From Brachypodius melanocephalos (lineage: Eukaryota; Chordata; Aves; Passeriformes; Pycnonotidae): a stretch of 64,000 nt of DNA. Location of the stretch: the NCBI GenBank assembly GCA_013398615.1, contig VZSR01000245.1:2279178-2343177 (forward strand), read 5' to 3'. Position 1 is the first letter of the stretch. The number at the start of each line of letters is the position of its first letter. Shown here piece by piece: positions 26,204 to 39,099 of this stretch. The translations under genes and the position numbers were made by a program. The notes beneath the pieces were generated by a model. It saw only the letters and a list, made by a program, of their open reading frames with translations, made no database searches and was not told the DNA's origin.

Positions 26204-27337
26204 TGAGACAACAAAAACTTTAGGTTAACAGGTTTACTAACACTTAATTGGAATTGAAAGATGGAACACTAATCAGGTGTACAGTGTTACCCGTTCCTGT
26301 TTTTACATGCTACGAATCTCTTCACAGCAACACCAGTCATTTTGCCTGGCTGAAAATCCAAGCTGGTATTTCCATTCACGTATGAAGAAATATCCCCAAA
26401 CTACACAAGTGGCAAGACTGCACAGCTTACAATGCAAGAGCTGGAAATGGTAAAGTTACCTCCAAGAATGATTCTCTTTCCGTAACAACAACAGAATACT
26501 GTGTGACCCCTAATGTGTCTCAGAAGTTACTCATTGTGTGATGGTTATTCTTGTTCCACTGACAGCTTTGGGGCAAGGAGTCTTTTATCCAAAGTGATGT
26601 GTACTCAGAGCATAAAGACCTGAATTGCTCAGTGGGAGTGGATTAGCAGCCAGCCTGGGCAGCAAGGAGCTACTGAGAGTTATTCCCATCCATTTTGGGC
26701 TTGGAGTGAGCCAGCAGCTGTGGGGTGCTACAAACATCCATGCCTGGCTGGCTTCTGCTCCCTCCATGCTGCAAAATCTCACCCCAAGTGGCAATACCAC
26801 CCAGAAGAAACCCAGCAACAGCCACTTGCCAAGCCCCCTCCAGCCAGCTTCAGGAACACTGCAGCCACCAGGCTGCCTCCAGACCCTCCTCGGCTGTCCA
26901 GGCTCAAACCCTGTCAAGCCTGAGCTCCCAAAGTGCCACTGTCCTCAGTGGCAAATGCTGATATTTGTAACAGCCCCCCTCTGCAGACCTCAGGTGAGGA
27001 AAGGGGTTAAAGTGACACAGGAAGAGAAACAGAAACCACTCATTGGTTTGCAGCTTTCCACAGCAAGGAAGACAGCAACAAAACTCCTGAGTTTTTCAGT
27101 TTTCAATATTAACTAAATTCTCTGAAAATAAAGATGACTGTCCCTTCAAAACCCCTTAGTTTTCACACAACTAGACCCAAAGACCTATAAATACCCGATG
27201 GGAAGGAACAAAACCACCAAGCCAAACTCTTAGTAGTACCCAGGGGAGGATGAGCACCAACACACACAAGCTGAAATACAACGAATTTCACTTAATCATA
27301 AACAAATCATTTGGTTGGTTGGGTTGGGTTTTTTTAC

Positions 27338-27530
27338 AGTGAGAGTGATCAAACATAGGAAGAGGTTGCCCAGAGAAGTTGTGGAGTCTCCATTCCCGAA
27401 TATCTTTAAAATCCAGCTGGCTACAGTCTGAAGCAACCTCCTGTGGCTGTTTCTGTCCTAGCAGGAGGCTGGGCTGGATGGGCCACAGACATCCCATCTC
27501 AACCGCTCTGATTTGGTCATTCTGTAAATT
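27338..27530 (+). mobile_element. CR1 LINE 3' fragment, plus orientation
   Basis: The segment follows the 3' end of avian CR1 as known from memory: AGAGGTTGCCCAGAGAAGTT and TGTGGAGTCTCCATTCC are close to the CR1 phrase around 'gaggttgcccagagaggttgtgg', then GGCTGGATGGGCC and a terminal portion resembling the 3' motif before 27,530. It is 5'-truncated, as nearly all CR1 copies are, carries no open reading frame, and is fairly diverged, so it is an old insertion. The 69-codon minus frame across it is antisense to the element and not a gene. Confidence 0.75.
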
Positions 27531-28424
27531 AACATCACTTTAACAGTGTGCCAAATCTCACCTTTCATGATACAAATCAAAAAAGAAAAAATAATTATAG
27601 AGAAAGCTGATAAGTAAAAATATGGAATGGAGGTATTTTTAACCTGTCTCCCACTAGTTACATTTGCAAAGATATACTACTTCCTCATGCTCCAGTGGTA
27701 GTGTCCCATAAATATCTCTAGTTTCCTTAAAACTGCTTTGATTTACTTTCTTCAAAGAGAAAAAGGAAAGAAACCACCCACACTGAGACTCTACTATACT
27801 GATGCTGGCTCAACTACACCTATCACCTGTACTCCAAATTTTGTTTTGGAATTAGGTCATTGCTTTACATCATGTTTGAGCAACACCTGGCATAGTGAGA
27901 TCCACACTGTAAGCCAGGATTTCTAGGCATAGCTCTATTAGCAATAGGAATTAATTTATTCTAAGAAAAACTTTGATATATTAATTTCTTCAATAATATC
28001 TTTGCTTCTTCTTCCCAGACTAGTGTAATTCAAGTTATTGTTTATGTCTAGTTTGGCATTTATACATCAAATGGTATCAAGCTTTTATTTGCTAGCCTTT
28101 AGCCCATTTATCCCAACATTGAGTTCTTCTGATATTCTGTGACTATTTTGACAATTCTGTATCGTGAAGCTTTATTGTGCAACTAATTTATTTTTCATAA
28201 TCATTTTGATGCAATTTTGGTACTTTTGCCTGCAGTGGAAAAGGTTTTCTAGTAATTGTAATAATTCCTTTTCACGTTGCTTTGCTGGCAATGTTCTAAT
28301 CCTGTAGGTAGTTTTCTGCATTGTTTTTAACCCTGCAGGGAGTAATGACTGTGTGACATATTCAGCAAAGGAACCATTTACTGTAAGAGGACATTGTTCC
28401 ATTACTTACAGTAAGAAAAAAGAC

Positions 28425-28442
28425 AAAAAAAAAAAAAAAAAA
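28425..28442 (+). repeat. Poly-A run (18 bases)
   Basis: An uninterrupted run of A preceded by other short A runs. No processed-gene body is recognised upstream of it. Confidence 0.85.
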
Positions 28443-29432
28443 CAAGACAGGGAAACAGAGTAAAAACAACTGTATCTGTACAGCTAATGTTTGATATTTG
28501 TCAGAAAGACATAACAGAGTTGGTGTCCTCTGTATGCAGACAGTGAAGTCAATACTATTCTACAAATAAATATATGACAAAGAAAAGAAAAAGAGTTGCT
28601 CATTGCTTATTAATGCCCAGTTATATCATGTGCTGTATATATTTCAAGCAAAATGCAAACCGTGGTCTCATGCAGCAAGGAACACAATGACAAAACAATT
28701 ATTTACTACTGTATCTTTAATGCCTCACTGATTGTCTTGCCTGAAAAGTAGGAGCTTGATTTTCTTCCTCTCTGTCCTTTCAAACGATGCCTGTGTCTGA
28801 GAGACAAGATTGCCATGCTACTTCCAATTCTCTAATACACAGTCTTGTACACTGGAAATCAGTATGGAACACTGCACTCGCATCTCCCCTAACTTTTTAC
28901 AGCCTTTAAATTGCCAGTCTTCTGACTACATTTCTTCAAACAATATTGCCATCTGACTGATATCAATCAAACACATTGCCCTTTGATGTCAGAACTCACA
29001 GAGTCATCCCACTTGACTGAATTTTGATTACCTCTGTATTCAGTCAAGTAATGTGCTGCTCTTCAAAAAATAAAGAAGCATAGCCACTGTGCATTTTTAA
29101 TAAAAGGACTCTTGGCTCCTGTATTAGGAAAATAATGCCAAAAACATTAACTTTGAGATTCCAAGTTTGCATGCATGTTTTGTTTCCTGAGTAGAGATGG
29201 ATGTTTTATCTAGTGTAGTATGAAATGAAGGAGAAACATTTAGGATTAAACTTCTCATATCAGGCTTTCATCTGTTGTGGTTCCCAAATTTCCCACATCT
29301 CAACAGTCCTACAGTACCAGTACAGAGGAAATGTGCACCTATCTTTTTTCTTTTTTCTTTTTTTTTTTTAATTTTAACCTGTTTTACATTAAAGCATGAA
29401 TCAACAGCAGAAGGCTTTGCTCAACAGAGAAG

Positions 29433-29463
<31 letters not shown>

Positions 29464-29464
29464 C
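29433..29464 (+). repeat. (AAAAC)n microsatellite
   Basis: Five perfect AAAAC units plus partial flanking units. Confidence 0.9.
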
Positions 29465-31301
29465 CCAGATTCCCTATTGTTTAAGTCAGGTGCAAAAAAC
29501 TGCACTAGCAGGCACAAAGGACAGGAGTCCAACCAAAACCCTGAAAACCACTGACCATGCTAACTGCTGGATTTGGAATTTCTTGTTTGCTATTTAAGTT
29601 TTTCCTGAGCTTTTTTCTAACCCCTGCTTCAATGAACACATACCTTTCCATTCTGCTACACCCACCTCCATTCCTCCACGCTGCCAGAAGAAAGGCAATC
29701 CTTTGCAAGCAGGTATTTTTAAAGCTGTCCAAACAGACAGAGCCATTGGCCATCTTCCAATCTGAGTGTAAATGTATGGTGTTTGACTCCTGAACAGGAA
29801 AGAAAGACTCATTCCAGGACATGAGATCAAACACAGTCTAAGCATATTGAAGATAAGTCTGCAGGCCAAGTAGAGACCAGTGTAAGTCACTTTCTCCTTA
29901 TATGTTAAAAGTGCTGAGAAGATGGGCAAGATTTACAACCTTAAGAAGGAGGGCAGCCCAAGCCACCATCAGGTGGAAATAGTTCTCAAACTTGTGGGTA
30001 ACAGAATTAAAAAATTATTTTCAAAAGACTCCTTCTAAGAAATAGAACCTCAGGCTGCTAAAATTCTTTTTTTTTCCTAGCGGAAAACATCTTTTGGTAG
30101 GAAATTAACAGTTACCAAAAAAATAAACAAAAGGAATAGAAATTAAAAACAAATCAAGAAACCCCCTCCCCAAACAACAACAAAAAAACCCCTCTGTATC
30201 TTCCTAAGCTACCAGAACTTCCTTTATGGTCATTTCTGTAACTGAGTGGCTGCAACTGTTCTTGATTTGGTTACTGGCACACCTGCAGTACAGTACCTAC
30301 TCAAGCATGCTGCTTAGACTCACTAAATTAGCAGTTTCTATGGTCTGTGTTTCAGACAGCTCTGTCTTTTGCTTATGTACCTCATGAAAATTCAAGTCTT
30401 TCACAATGCTTAGCTTTTGCTGCACTCTCACTCCATCATTGTTGCCAATACATAAAGTTCCTTGGCACATCAGGGCAGACAAACTGTTTCTCTGGATGGC
30501 TCATTTTTCCAGAAATGACATGTGTCACAAAGCAGCTCAGACTCCTTAAACCCTACATTCATTCCCAGCCAGTCAATATATTCTCATGCCCTTGTATACA
30601 ACCTTCAGTCCTTGAAAGGAAGAAGAATTAACTTTCATAAAATCAATCCTCAGTATTCCTAGCATAACTGACTGTACTGTCACACCTGAAGTCTCTGCTT
30701 CTCAAAACAGCCTCCTCATCCTTTAGAGAGAAGAAAGGGATAACACCAACTTTGGGAATTCGCACCCTCAGAAAAAGCACAAGTATTTATGGAGGTAGGA
30801 AAATGCCATGCCTTCAGAATTATGTCCTCCTTTTGCCGGAGATAGAATCTCTAAACACTCACAGCATCATTTTTCCATTTCTGGGCCAGGAAAACTGCCC
30901 CAGCCACTCTTTGCAGAGTCTGATCAAGCAATGAGACTTGCTTGAGGCTAAACATAATTCTTAAGATTGTACTTTGAAGAATGATTTTAACACAAAAGGA
31001 ATTTTTTTCTCCTTTCAATCTAAATGGCTTATAGTGACACATTTCTATTGGGCAGCTACATGAAAAGATTAGGTCTGCCAGACATTACAGTATGTGGGTA
31101 GTACTGATCAGAAAAACAGAAACAAAACTAAAAACAAGATTTACAACTGTGGGTAGTTTATAACTCTGTTAGTCTTCTTTCTTAGTCTGCCTTTCCTAAG
31201 GCCATCAAAAGCTTCTTTGGAGTTGTACTTATGACATGACTTCAACATGTAAAGGCATATATCAGTCTGAGACTACTTTGCTTCTTCTGTGGTGTGAGTG
31301 T

Positions 31302-31372
31302 GCCGTTCTTGCAGACACAAGAAGTGTCTGCACTTGCCGTTCAGCACAAGAAGCGCCGTTCTTGCAGACACA
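31302..31372 (+). repeat. Short local duplication
   Basis: The 18-base string GCCGTTCTTGCAGACACA occurs at 31,302-31,319 and again at 31,355-31,372, 53 bases apart. Between them GCCGTTC recurs once more near 31,336 and CACAAGAAG occurs twice. This is a small imperfect tandem array in otherwise unique sequence. Part of it lies in a 144-codon plus frame (31,236-31,670) that I do not accept as a gene. Confidence 0.8.
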
Positions 31373-32334
31373 CGGGCTCTCATCCCACAAGGAAACACTT
31401 CATGTATGCGGCGGCATCCACTGCAAATGCTCCACTTGCTGTCCCAGTTTTATTGCCTGGCTGAGCACAGTTAGGCAGAAACAGCAGGGAAAAATGCTGA
31501 GGTTAAACCTGGGTGAGGAGGAGGGTGGGGCTGCCCTTGGCTGCTGGCCAGGGCTGATGTGGCACTGCCACCCCTGCCACCCACTGACCATCACACCCCA
31601 CCCTGGGACATGGCCCACAGCAAGGTGGTTGCTCACCCAAACCAGGAAACCACCATGCTTGTTGCATTAGGAATTGCATCTCCATTTGGAAGCTAAAAAA
31701 TATGTAGTGCTATAGTACCCTTCTATCTCCTGTTTCCACAGCTGCTCACTGGCCCAGGTTTTCTCCTTTCTTCTTCCTTTTTTTTAATCTAGGAGTGCAT
31801 TTGCCTTTGACCATCAAAAAAAAAAAAAAAGTAGAGAACTCAAACATTAAAATCCTTCAATCTCTAATCACAGGCATAGAATGCTCAACAAACTAGCACA
31901 AAAGAGCTCCTGAATGACAGTAGGAAAAGCACAAATGTGACTGAAATGGCATTTACAAAATTAAGACTCAAACCTTTGGCATTTTCTAAAAGCATTTTTT
32001 GCAAGAGATTTGTGTTAGTGGTCCACTAGCATGGGGAATAACTCTCCTCCAGCCCTCTGACAAAATAGCCCACTGAATGATGACCGGTAGATTTTGCATC
32101 ATTCAGAAAAAATAAATAAAAATCAAATTTGAGTAGCTGAGCATAATGTATATTAACATTGAATGGTTATTATGTTCTGGTCAACTGTTAGAAAGCTGTT
32201 AGACAATGACATCTGCTTTTCAGGAGAGAATCATACTTAAATGGGAATTTTAGCTCTTATACATATGTGATTCATTATTTTAGTCATGCTCGGTTACATT
32301 TTTTTCAGACATATTTCTTCTTTCCCTTTCTAAG
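31373..32334. other. Non-coding stretch
   Basis: A GC-richer patch at 31,400-31,650 has overlapping open frames on both strands and is followed by AT-rich sequence with a 15-base A run (31,817-31,831). Nothing gene-like is supported. Confidence 0.6.
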
Positions 32335-32408
32335 AAGCCAAGTATAAATCTGTTGCAAAGCTGATGGATACCACTCCATCCTCTGTCAGAATCATGGTCT
32401 ACTTACAG
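32335..32408 (+). CDS. Candidate coding exon with strong splice sites
   Basis: A long pyrimidine tract (CTTCTTTCCCTTTCTAAG, AG at 32,333-32,334) precedes a 74-base segment that ends in TACAG followed by the strong donor GTAAGA (32,409). With two bases of a split codon first, one frame is open to the donor: AKYKSVAKLMDTTPSSVRIM followed by VYLQ, and the last codon is complete. The other two frames contain stops. An alternative acceptor (CAG at 32,306-32,308) would put stops in all frames. I do not recognise the protein. The splice-site pair is the best in the window on the plus strand, but no partner exon on that strand could be linked to it. Confidence 0.25.
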
Positions 32409-34533
32409 GTAAGAAGACACTTTTACTATAAAGTCAAAATCATTACTTGGTTTTTCACCACTCCTAAAGCACCAGTGTCCCACTTCCTTCTTCAGCCCAA
32501 TCCCAACCTCTTAAATAACTGAGTCCATGTTTCTACATTACATGTAAATATAGTCATTTCTATTTGAAAGAAGGCAGGAAAATTAAAAAACACAATATGT
32601 CATTCTAGAAGAGGGACACTGCTTAGATTTTAATGAAAATTAGGATACAGAGAGACATGCAGGCTATGGACTGGTTTAATGGGAGAAAATCCATAAACTC
32701 CCGCAGAAGATGCTCTAGCCAGTGCAGGAAAAATATAAAATCCAAAAATTAAAAAATGAGCTAAATGCTGCCCATCCACCTACAGACTGGGGTTTGTTTG
32801 CAACAGCCAGCTCTTTTCTAAAGCCTACTGAGTACAGAGAAATACAGAGATTACATCCAAGTTTCTTCTGGCATTCTTTAGGGAATTAATGGAAAACATA
32901 GGGAAGAATTAAATAATATTTTCGGTGGCTGGGATGTCCATTTCAGCAATTCAGAGGACAAAAGATTAACTTGAGAAGCTAGGAGGAGTTCAAACTTGCA
33001 AGGAGTTTCAAAAAGCCAAGTGCAAAAGAGGTTAGCACCAGAGGATACAATAAAAAAGTAGTTCAGTCTATGATCCAAGGTAAAAGCATTGTTCTTTAAA
33101 AGCTTACACAATGCTGCAAAACTGTATGGTGTGCTGCCAGCAAACAGCTTCAATAATATACTTTTGTAATGGCAGCTTTTGCTTTTGGTGCTCATTGAAA
33201 ACTGGTTCTTGTCTCTTTTGTACCATGGCTCATCCTGTGTTGCTTTTCTGGACCAATTCTTTCATTTTTGATTTGATGTTTCTTGGGTCCTCAATCCTTT
33301 AGCAACCTATCTTTTAATTGTCACATTAAACACAATACAGCAGTACTCCTTTTTGGTATTGTCCTTGTATTATTTCTGAAGCCCTGTCAGAGGGATTGAC
33401 CTTCCACTCTCTTGCTTTGGGTCAACAGGTAGTCACCAAAGACAGGCTGAGCTGTTTCTCTTGAAATACTTTTCCATCCCTGAGTTTTGTGTCCAAAGGT
33501 TGGTAACTTCCCAAAAGTCAAGAGAGCATCACCTTTCACTGGTGGTGCCATAGGCCAACATATGCAGGTACATACAGCACAGCAACACTCCAGTGCAAAC
33601 TACAGGAGTTTATCCAGTGAGGGGCTTTACAAACTGTGCTGTTTTCAATTCTTAAAATGCTGTGTCAAGTTACTCCCAGGAAAGCTAAGCATAAAGGCTC
33701 AATTTTACCCTTCACCAGTTCAGAACCAATTGTTTTACGAACCCCATTAGGAAATATTTGTTTACGTACGTATTCCTCTGGACCAGAACAGCTGTATTTC
33801 TCTACTGTGGGTTAGGATTTCTCTTCCACCATAACCCACTATGCCCATCTCTGGACAGACAACAGCACAGGCCAGGAACTGTGATTTATTTCAGGTACAC
33901 AGCACAATAACTTTGAGTCTATTATTCCCATTCTGCAAGGGAAATTAGCTTTTAAAACTGTAATATACACAAGCAGTCAAAGTCCTGAAAAGATACATAC
34001 TGGCTGTTTTAAATGGGAAATTCAGAAAAGCTTTAGCTGTATAAAGTATTTTAACCTGAAAAAAAAAGAGTACAAAGAATAAACCATTGAATAGCTGCAT
34101 TTGTGACAGTTCTGCACTGCCTTCACAGTGGAAGCATCTCTGTTCATGAAAACAGTCATGGACAAGTTCAAAACAGGCACTTGCTGAGATGCTATCCTGA
34201 ATGTAGCCAATATTTGGGGCCATATTTAGAAATCGACAGCCTACTGAAGGCTTGGATAATCTGTACTTTTGCCATTTGGTTTTCAAATGCAGAACACAAG
34301 CTCAGCAGCCCTTACAAAACATTGCAATTGTGGAGTGATGAGGGCAAATGCTGATAGGAGGACTTTAGCTGCTTCTGGTTCCAGCTGTGCAATGTCTTTC
34401 ACATCCCAAACATACAAAGCAGGTGACTCTCCCATTTCACTCATTACTACAATCCTGACTTTAATTCTTTCTAGATATTTTTCTAGGAATATGCTTTTCA
34501 AACAAAGCTCACTCCAAGCTGTGCCTTTGGCAG
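32409..34533. other. Non-coding stretch
   Basis: AT-rich sequence with no supportable gene, only scattered short frames. Confidence 0.6.
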
Positions 34534-34611
34534 CACATGGATCACCAGAGCAGTTCTTGGAAACCTTCATTCCTTGCAGAAGGTTCACTCTACTCCAGCA
34601 CTCCCACACAG
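34534..34611 (+). CDS. Weak candidate exon, 78 bases, phase 0-0
   Basis: A moderate acceptor (GTGCCTTTGGCAG) precedes exactly 26 open codons, beginning HMDHQSSSWKPSFLAEG, that end in CAG followed by the near-ideal donor GTACGTAAG. Length divisible by three and a clean frame are attractive, but a second frame is also open across much of the segment and the composition (Ser, Thr, Pro) is not distinctive. It could be a non-coding RNA exon. An internal acceptor at CCTTGCAG (34,572-34,579) is equally plausible. Confidence 0.15.
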
Positions 34612-36860
34612 GTACGTAAGAGATTGCAATTCAGGAGGATATGTGGCATTGAATACTGCTGTGCAGAGAGGAGAATTCTCACTCACGCATGCATGTGCAG
34701 TAATGTGCAGCAATTGCCAACAGTCCTTTCCATTTAAAATTTTACTGCCTTCTCATATCAGCTCCAAGGGCCAGCAGAATTATAGAGATATCTGCAAAGG
34801 GGAACAAGAGATGTTTACAGATCCTCCTGCCTGACTGCAATTTACAGCCTTTACATCCCTTCCTGATGTCTGGTTGCTTCCTTCATCACCACCATGCTTT
34901 TACCACTGTGACAGAAAACGAGGCAAGAAGAAGAGGCCTGCAATCATGAAGCAACCCAGTGATGGCCCAGCTAATAACATGAAATAAAACACATTGTGCT
35001 TCCCTGCTCCTGTGAGAAAAAATGATGAAGCACGAACCCAGGTCTCATCATTCAGCAGTCTGGCTTAAGGAAAAAAAGACACCACATGATGGCTGAAGAA
35101 AAAGATTTTGGATTCTGTCACAAAAATTGCTCCATTTTCTGTATTTCACAACTGACCTGTTTTAGGTCTTTCTTCATACCCACACCTGTGAGGTTGTCAG
35201 GCCTGGTAAAAGTGAAGGGGTACTACAGTATTTAACAATAAACCACGCTCTCAGCAAGCTGTAACAACCATCCTGTTTCAGAACGCATGTGTATGTTGTT
35301 TTTCTTCTGGATTATTCTCTCCAACTCACAAAGAAACTCTTTATTGCATTGTCTATATTCCAAGAAAAACCCTGAACACTGTAATGAGGGAAGGCAGTTG
35401 CCTTCTTCTGTTTACTTATTACCTGTAAGACTGCTCAAAAGAGTGACAATTTTATTGTGTTTAGTCTCTTCCCCAAAAGCTAAATGGTTAGAAATGTAAT
35501 CAAATAAAATGTCTTTGCAGTCCATTTCATAACCTTTCAGCAAAGGTTTAAACTTTTTAGTAAAATTTTCCTTTTTTTTTCCAAAAGCAGTATTTATGAC
35601 CTGTCACAGGAAAAAAAAAAATAGTTGAAAAGTTGTTACCAATTTATTGCTCCTCATCATCATCTCTAAACATGGCTGGATCTTGTAATTTAAACTTCTA
35701 TTTCATTTATTCTTTAAGCAGTCTGATGTATTGGGGAAACATATGAGAGCAATCAAAACCAGGCTGATAAGCATCCTAAATAAATAACATTATATTCATT
35801 ATATATTATATTGCCTTTTTTAAAAAAATTCTGTTTCTACTATCTCTGCATTACTGAGCATACAGAAGCTACACATTCTTTGCTATTTTATAAATGAGCT
35901 CTTTGAAAATAAGCAAAGGCATAAGTCAATTTTTGAGATACAGACATATATTAGCACGTGAAATTTTAGTTTCCCACTCTAAGTCCACATTTCTTTGCAA
36001 CAGTTTCATTTTTATCAGGGTTTCATCAGAGTACAATGATAAACAGCTGTTGCATACCCCCAGGCTCACAAGCAGTTGAGCAAAAATCTGCAATTTCAGG
36101 AATGTACAATTGCAAGATTTTTAATAAACACACTGTGTCATGCAGCTGTATATAGCAGACATATATAACATATTAGTATTAGAGGCACATGCATATTATA
36201 TAACTTCATTCTAATAATGCATTTATATCCTGATTTATATGAGCTTAATCATAAATAGGGACAAATTAAGAAGTGCATAATAATTTTCAGCTTGGAGACC
36301 AGCACCCACTGTTCTGCACAGGGATTAATATCTTACTTAAAAACCACTGTGTACTGTAATTTGGAAGGAAATAATCTCCTTTCTCATGTTTGCATCTATC
36401 TAGCAAAATAAGTGATTAATTCTCAAGACATTTTCCACAATGAAAGAATCTGCTTCCTCCATACCTTTTGATTTACTCTCTTTTATTTTTGTGTTATATT
36501 TTGATAAAGGACATTGTACCCACCCATCAGGACTGGTCTTAATCTTTGTAACTAACCCAGTTCCTTAAGTCCTCAGGCTTCATGCAAACCATTACCATTT
36601 GTATACAACCATATTACCAATTGCTCCAGACATAAAGCAGCTCCTTGCAGCCAGGCTACTCTTTTATTTAGCCTCAATATTTATTTAGCCTCTTATAAGA
36701 AGAAATATAATCAAGAAAAGGTGCCAGAATTCATCCTGCAAAGATATATTAATTGTGTAATTTTACAGCAGCAGCCTTACTTCCCACCAGTTGCCAATAT
36801 ATTGGATCACAAGTTGCTTTCTCTCAAAATCAATACCACTGATTTTTTTCTCAGAAGGTT
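34612..36860. other. AT-rich non-coding stretch
   Basis: No supportable gene. The part at 35,700-36,300 is very AT-rich with many ATATTA and TTATAT words. Confidence 0.6.
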
Positions 36861-37260
36861 TTCCAATACACCCAAGAAGAGGAGTGTCCCCTGCCCAGTG
36901 CTGCACAGCAGGATGGTTTGCCAGGAGGGCTGCAAGGGGCAGCAGTGAAGGCACAGGGCTTGCCCTGCCACCATCCCAGCCAGGTACCATCTCACTCAGG
37001 CACAAACACCCACCCAACAGGGATCCCGTCCATCCTGACCACAAGACCAAGCCTTCCTCCTCCTGTCCGTGAGGCTCACTGCACAGGAACCAGAATCCTA
37101 AACCTCCACGGTCCCCTTGGTCTTTTGCCCTTTCTCCCTTCCCCTCCCAGCTGTCTCTTCCTAAGGCCACCTCAGTACACAGCAGACACTCGTGTCCCCC
37201 ACAGCCTGCCCTCCACATCCAGCCACAGCAGAAAAGCCACCCCAGAGGCCACACGGAAGG
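36860..37260. other. GC-richer block with antiparallel open frames
   Basis: Open frames of 163 codons (minus, 36,763-37,254) and 141 codons (plus, 36,918-37,343) overlap each other. Both are Pro/Gly/Trp/Cys-rich, lack domains and splice signals, and are explained by C-rich composition on the plus strand with few stops. It could be an old, unrecognised repeat. Confidence 0.5.
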
Positions 37261-39099
37261 AAGGTCCTACCTGCAAAACAGAAACCCCAGCCAGACCTTA
37301 CAAGCCACATTTAACAAGAATTCTGTCACCTGTTTGGCTATGATATTTGCCTAAACATAAGTTAAATACCAGAAAATACCCAGTTATAATGCTAATTTGA
37401 ATATTTTTACTAACACATGTTGAAAGGGGATGACAACTTGCCAGGAGCACAAACGCTCCAGGAGACACTGCATCTCAGTCTGACTAGAAGCATTTATTCC
37501 CTGCAGCTTATTGCTCAAAATGGGATAAAAGCTGGAAAATCTTTCATCTCACAACACACAGGAGCCACAGTACAAAGCAATGTTTGTTTTGGAAATAAGA
37601 TTACAACATATACAGTGATTCGAAAATATTTGCATTTTATAATTCTTTCTGCAAATGAGTTGGTAAGTCAGTCCATATAGGAATGAGATTCCTCCCCTAT
37701 AAAGGGAATGAGCCACAAAATTTTAACTGCCTGTGAGATCTGGTCACTTTCTCCCTTTCAGACCTCTTTCCTCATCTTGTGCAAGAGGAAAGTTACTTGC
37801 TTTTCTTTTGCACACCTTCTTACTTGGGGCTATGTGGGAAAGGCTGCCATTCCCAAAAAGCAACAGAAATGGCAGGAATAAAGCAATGGTCAATTCCAAA
37901 AACAGAGCTGACGATTCAGCCACCCCCCTGCAGTTCCTTCCCTCTGTTGTACAAAGACTGTAAATACTTGGCTGCCACAAAGTCAACATGCTCCAGCTAC
38001 AGGGTCTGAGGAGCTACAGGCACAAGAGAGCACAAGCAGACTTACAAATACTTTTTACAGTGATATTAAAGAAATCCCTAGCAATACTGGGGAAAGCAAA
38101 AGGCTAATTAGCTCTCAATAGGGATGCAGAATAGTGCACACCCTCCAGGGTGCTTTTCCTCAAGTCCAGGTATCCGGAGTGCCACATTCCCTTCATCCTG
38201 CCTGACCTAAGGATATGTAGAGGCTGGAAATCCCTCTCCAGGCTGATGAATGGGCAAATCAAGAGCACATGGAATTGTACTGACTCGCTTCTCTCTCCTT
38301 CCTCAAACACCACAGAAAGAAAGGGAGAGAACACAAAAGGCTGAAGAAAAAAAATCCAAGTCACAAAGCGATGATAACACGGCACGAGAACAGTTCTTCA
38401 CCACTGAAACAACACAGGCACGTGAGGAGGTGCAAATGTGCCTAACCCAGGCAGTCAGAAGTGTGTTGCAAACCACACTGAGCCAAATGCACATGCTTAA
38501 TCTGATGGCAGTAGTGGCTCCCTTCTCCACTTCGGACATTAATTCTTTTCTTTCCTTATCCCATGTACCTGGCAAGCTCCGTGAGATATCTCCCAAATTC
38601 CAGCAAATACACCAATTTCTGACCATTTGAATGAGGCTGTTGCTAAGCAACACCTTTTTCCTTTCTCTTTTAGTTTGTTTCTTTAGGGTTGGTTTGGTTT
38701 GTTTGGGAGGGTTTTTTGTTTTGGTTTGGTTTTCTCTGTTCAATTGAACTTAAAAGAAAAGCAACATAAGATTAACAATCTCAATTTCTTTATGAAAACA
38801 GTGCCTCAAATCAAAAAGCAGCTCACTTTCGTGGAGACTAATTGTATTTCCTCTATTCTTCAAATGAAGACTTTAAATGAAAAACAAGTTTCTTAATAAT
38901 ACGATGTTACTGATTTTTATCTACAGGCCATTTTATACTTTTGGGGGCTCCAGTGCTAATCAGCTTTTTTACATCCATTTTGCCGTCCCACCTGTACATC
39001 AGCTCCTCTGTATGAAAGATGGAGGACCCTTTTCCCTAACTGAGTTATGGTAAATACATGAGAAAAAAAATCCACATAAGAGATGACCCAAAGCATGCA
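37261..39099. other. Non-coding stretch
   Basis: No supportable gene. A G/T-only tract with GGTTT units at about 38,688-38,735 is a low-complexity repeat. Confidence 0.6.
38688..38735 (+). repeat. G/T-rich (GGTTT)n-like tract
   Basis: Repeated GGTTT and GTTTT words with almost no A or C (one A) on the plus strand. Confidence 0.75.

Larger units (their letters stand above)
23060..27337. other. AT-rich non-coding stretch, TAAT-dense at 23.5-24.4 kb
   Basis: No supportable gene. From about 23,480 to 24,350 the DNA is AT-rich with repeated TAAT/ATTA cores (for example CCTAATTAGCAATAGG at 23,525-23,540) but not simple-sequence, a texture often seen in conserved vertebrate regulatory elements. 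A small TAGA/GATA microsatellite lies at 24,689-24,706. From 26,590 to 27,010 a GC-richer block keeps frames open on both strands (163 codons plus, 110 minus). They overlap antiparallel, have no domains or splice context, and are rejected as genes. Confidence 0.55.
27531..31300. other. Non-coding stretch
   Basis: AT-rich with no supportable gene. It contains an 18-base A run (28,425-28,442) and an (AAAAC)n microsatellite at 29,433-29,464. A minus frame at 28,172-28,402 looks moderately protein-like near its end but has no splice context and no recognisable family. Confidence 0.6.

Noticed and set aside
26585..27116. 163-codon plus and 110-codon minus frames
   Set aside because: Antiparallel frames in a GC-richer patch with no splice signals, domains or start context.
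28172..28402. Minus frame with protein-like, basic C-terminal half
   Set aside because: No acceptor or donor, no family, and it lies next to a poly-A run; chance is sufficient.
36763..37343. 163-codon minus and 141-codon plus frames
   Set aside because: Antiparallel and compositionally driven; no domain or splice support.
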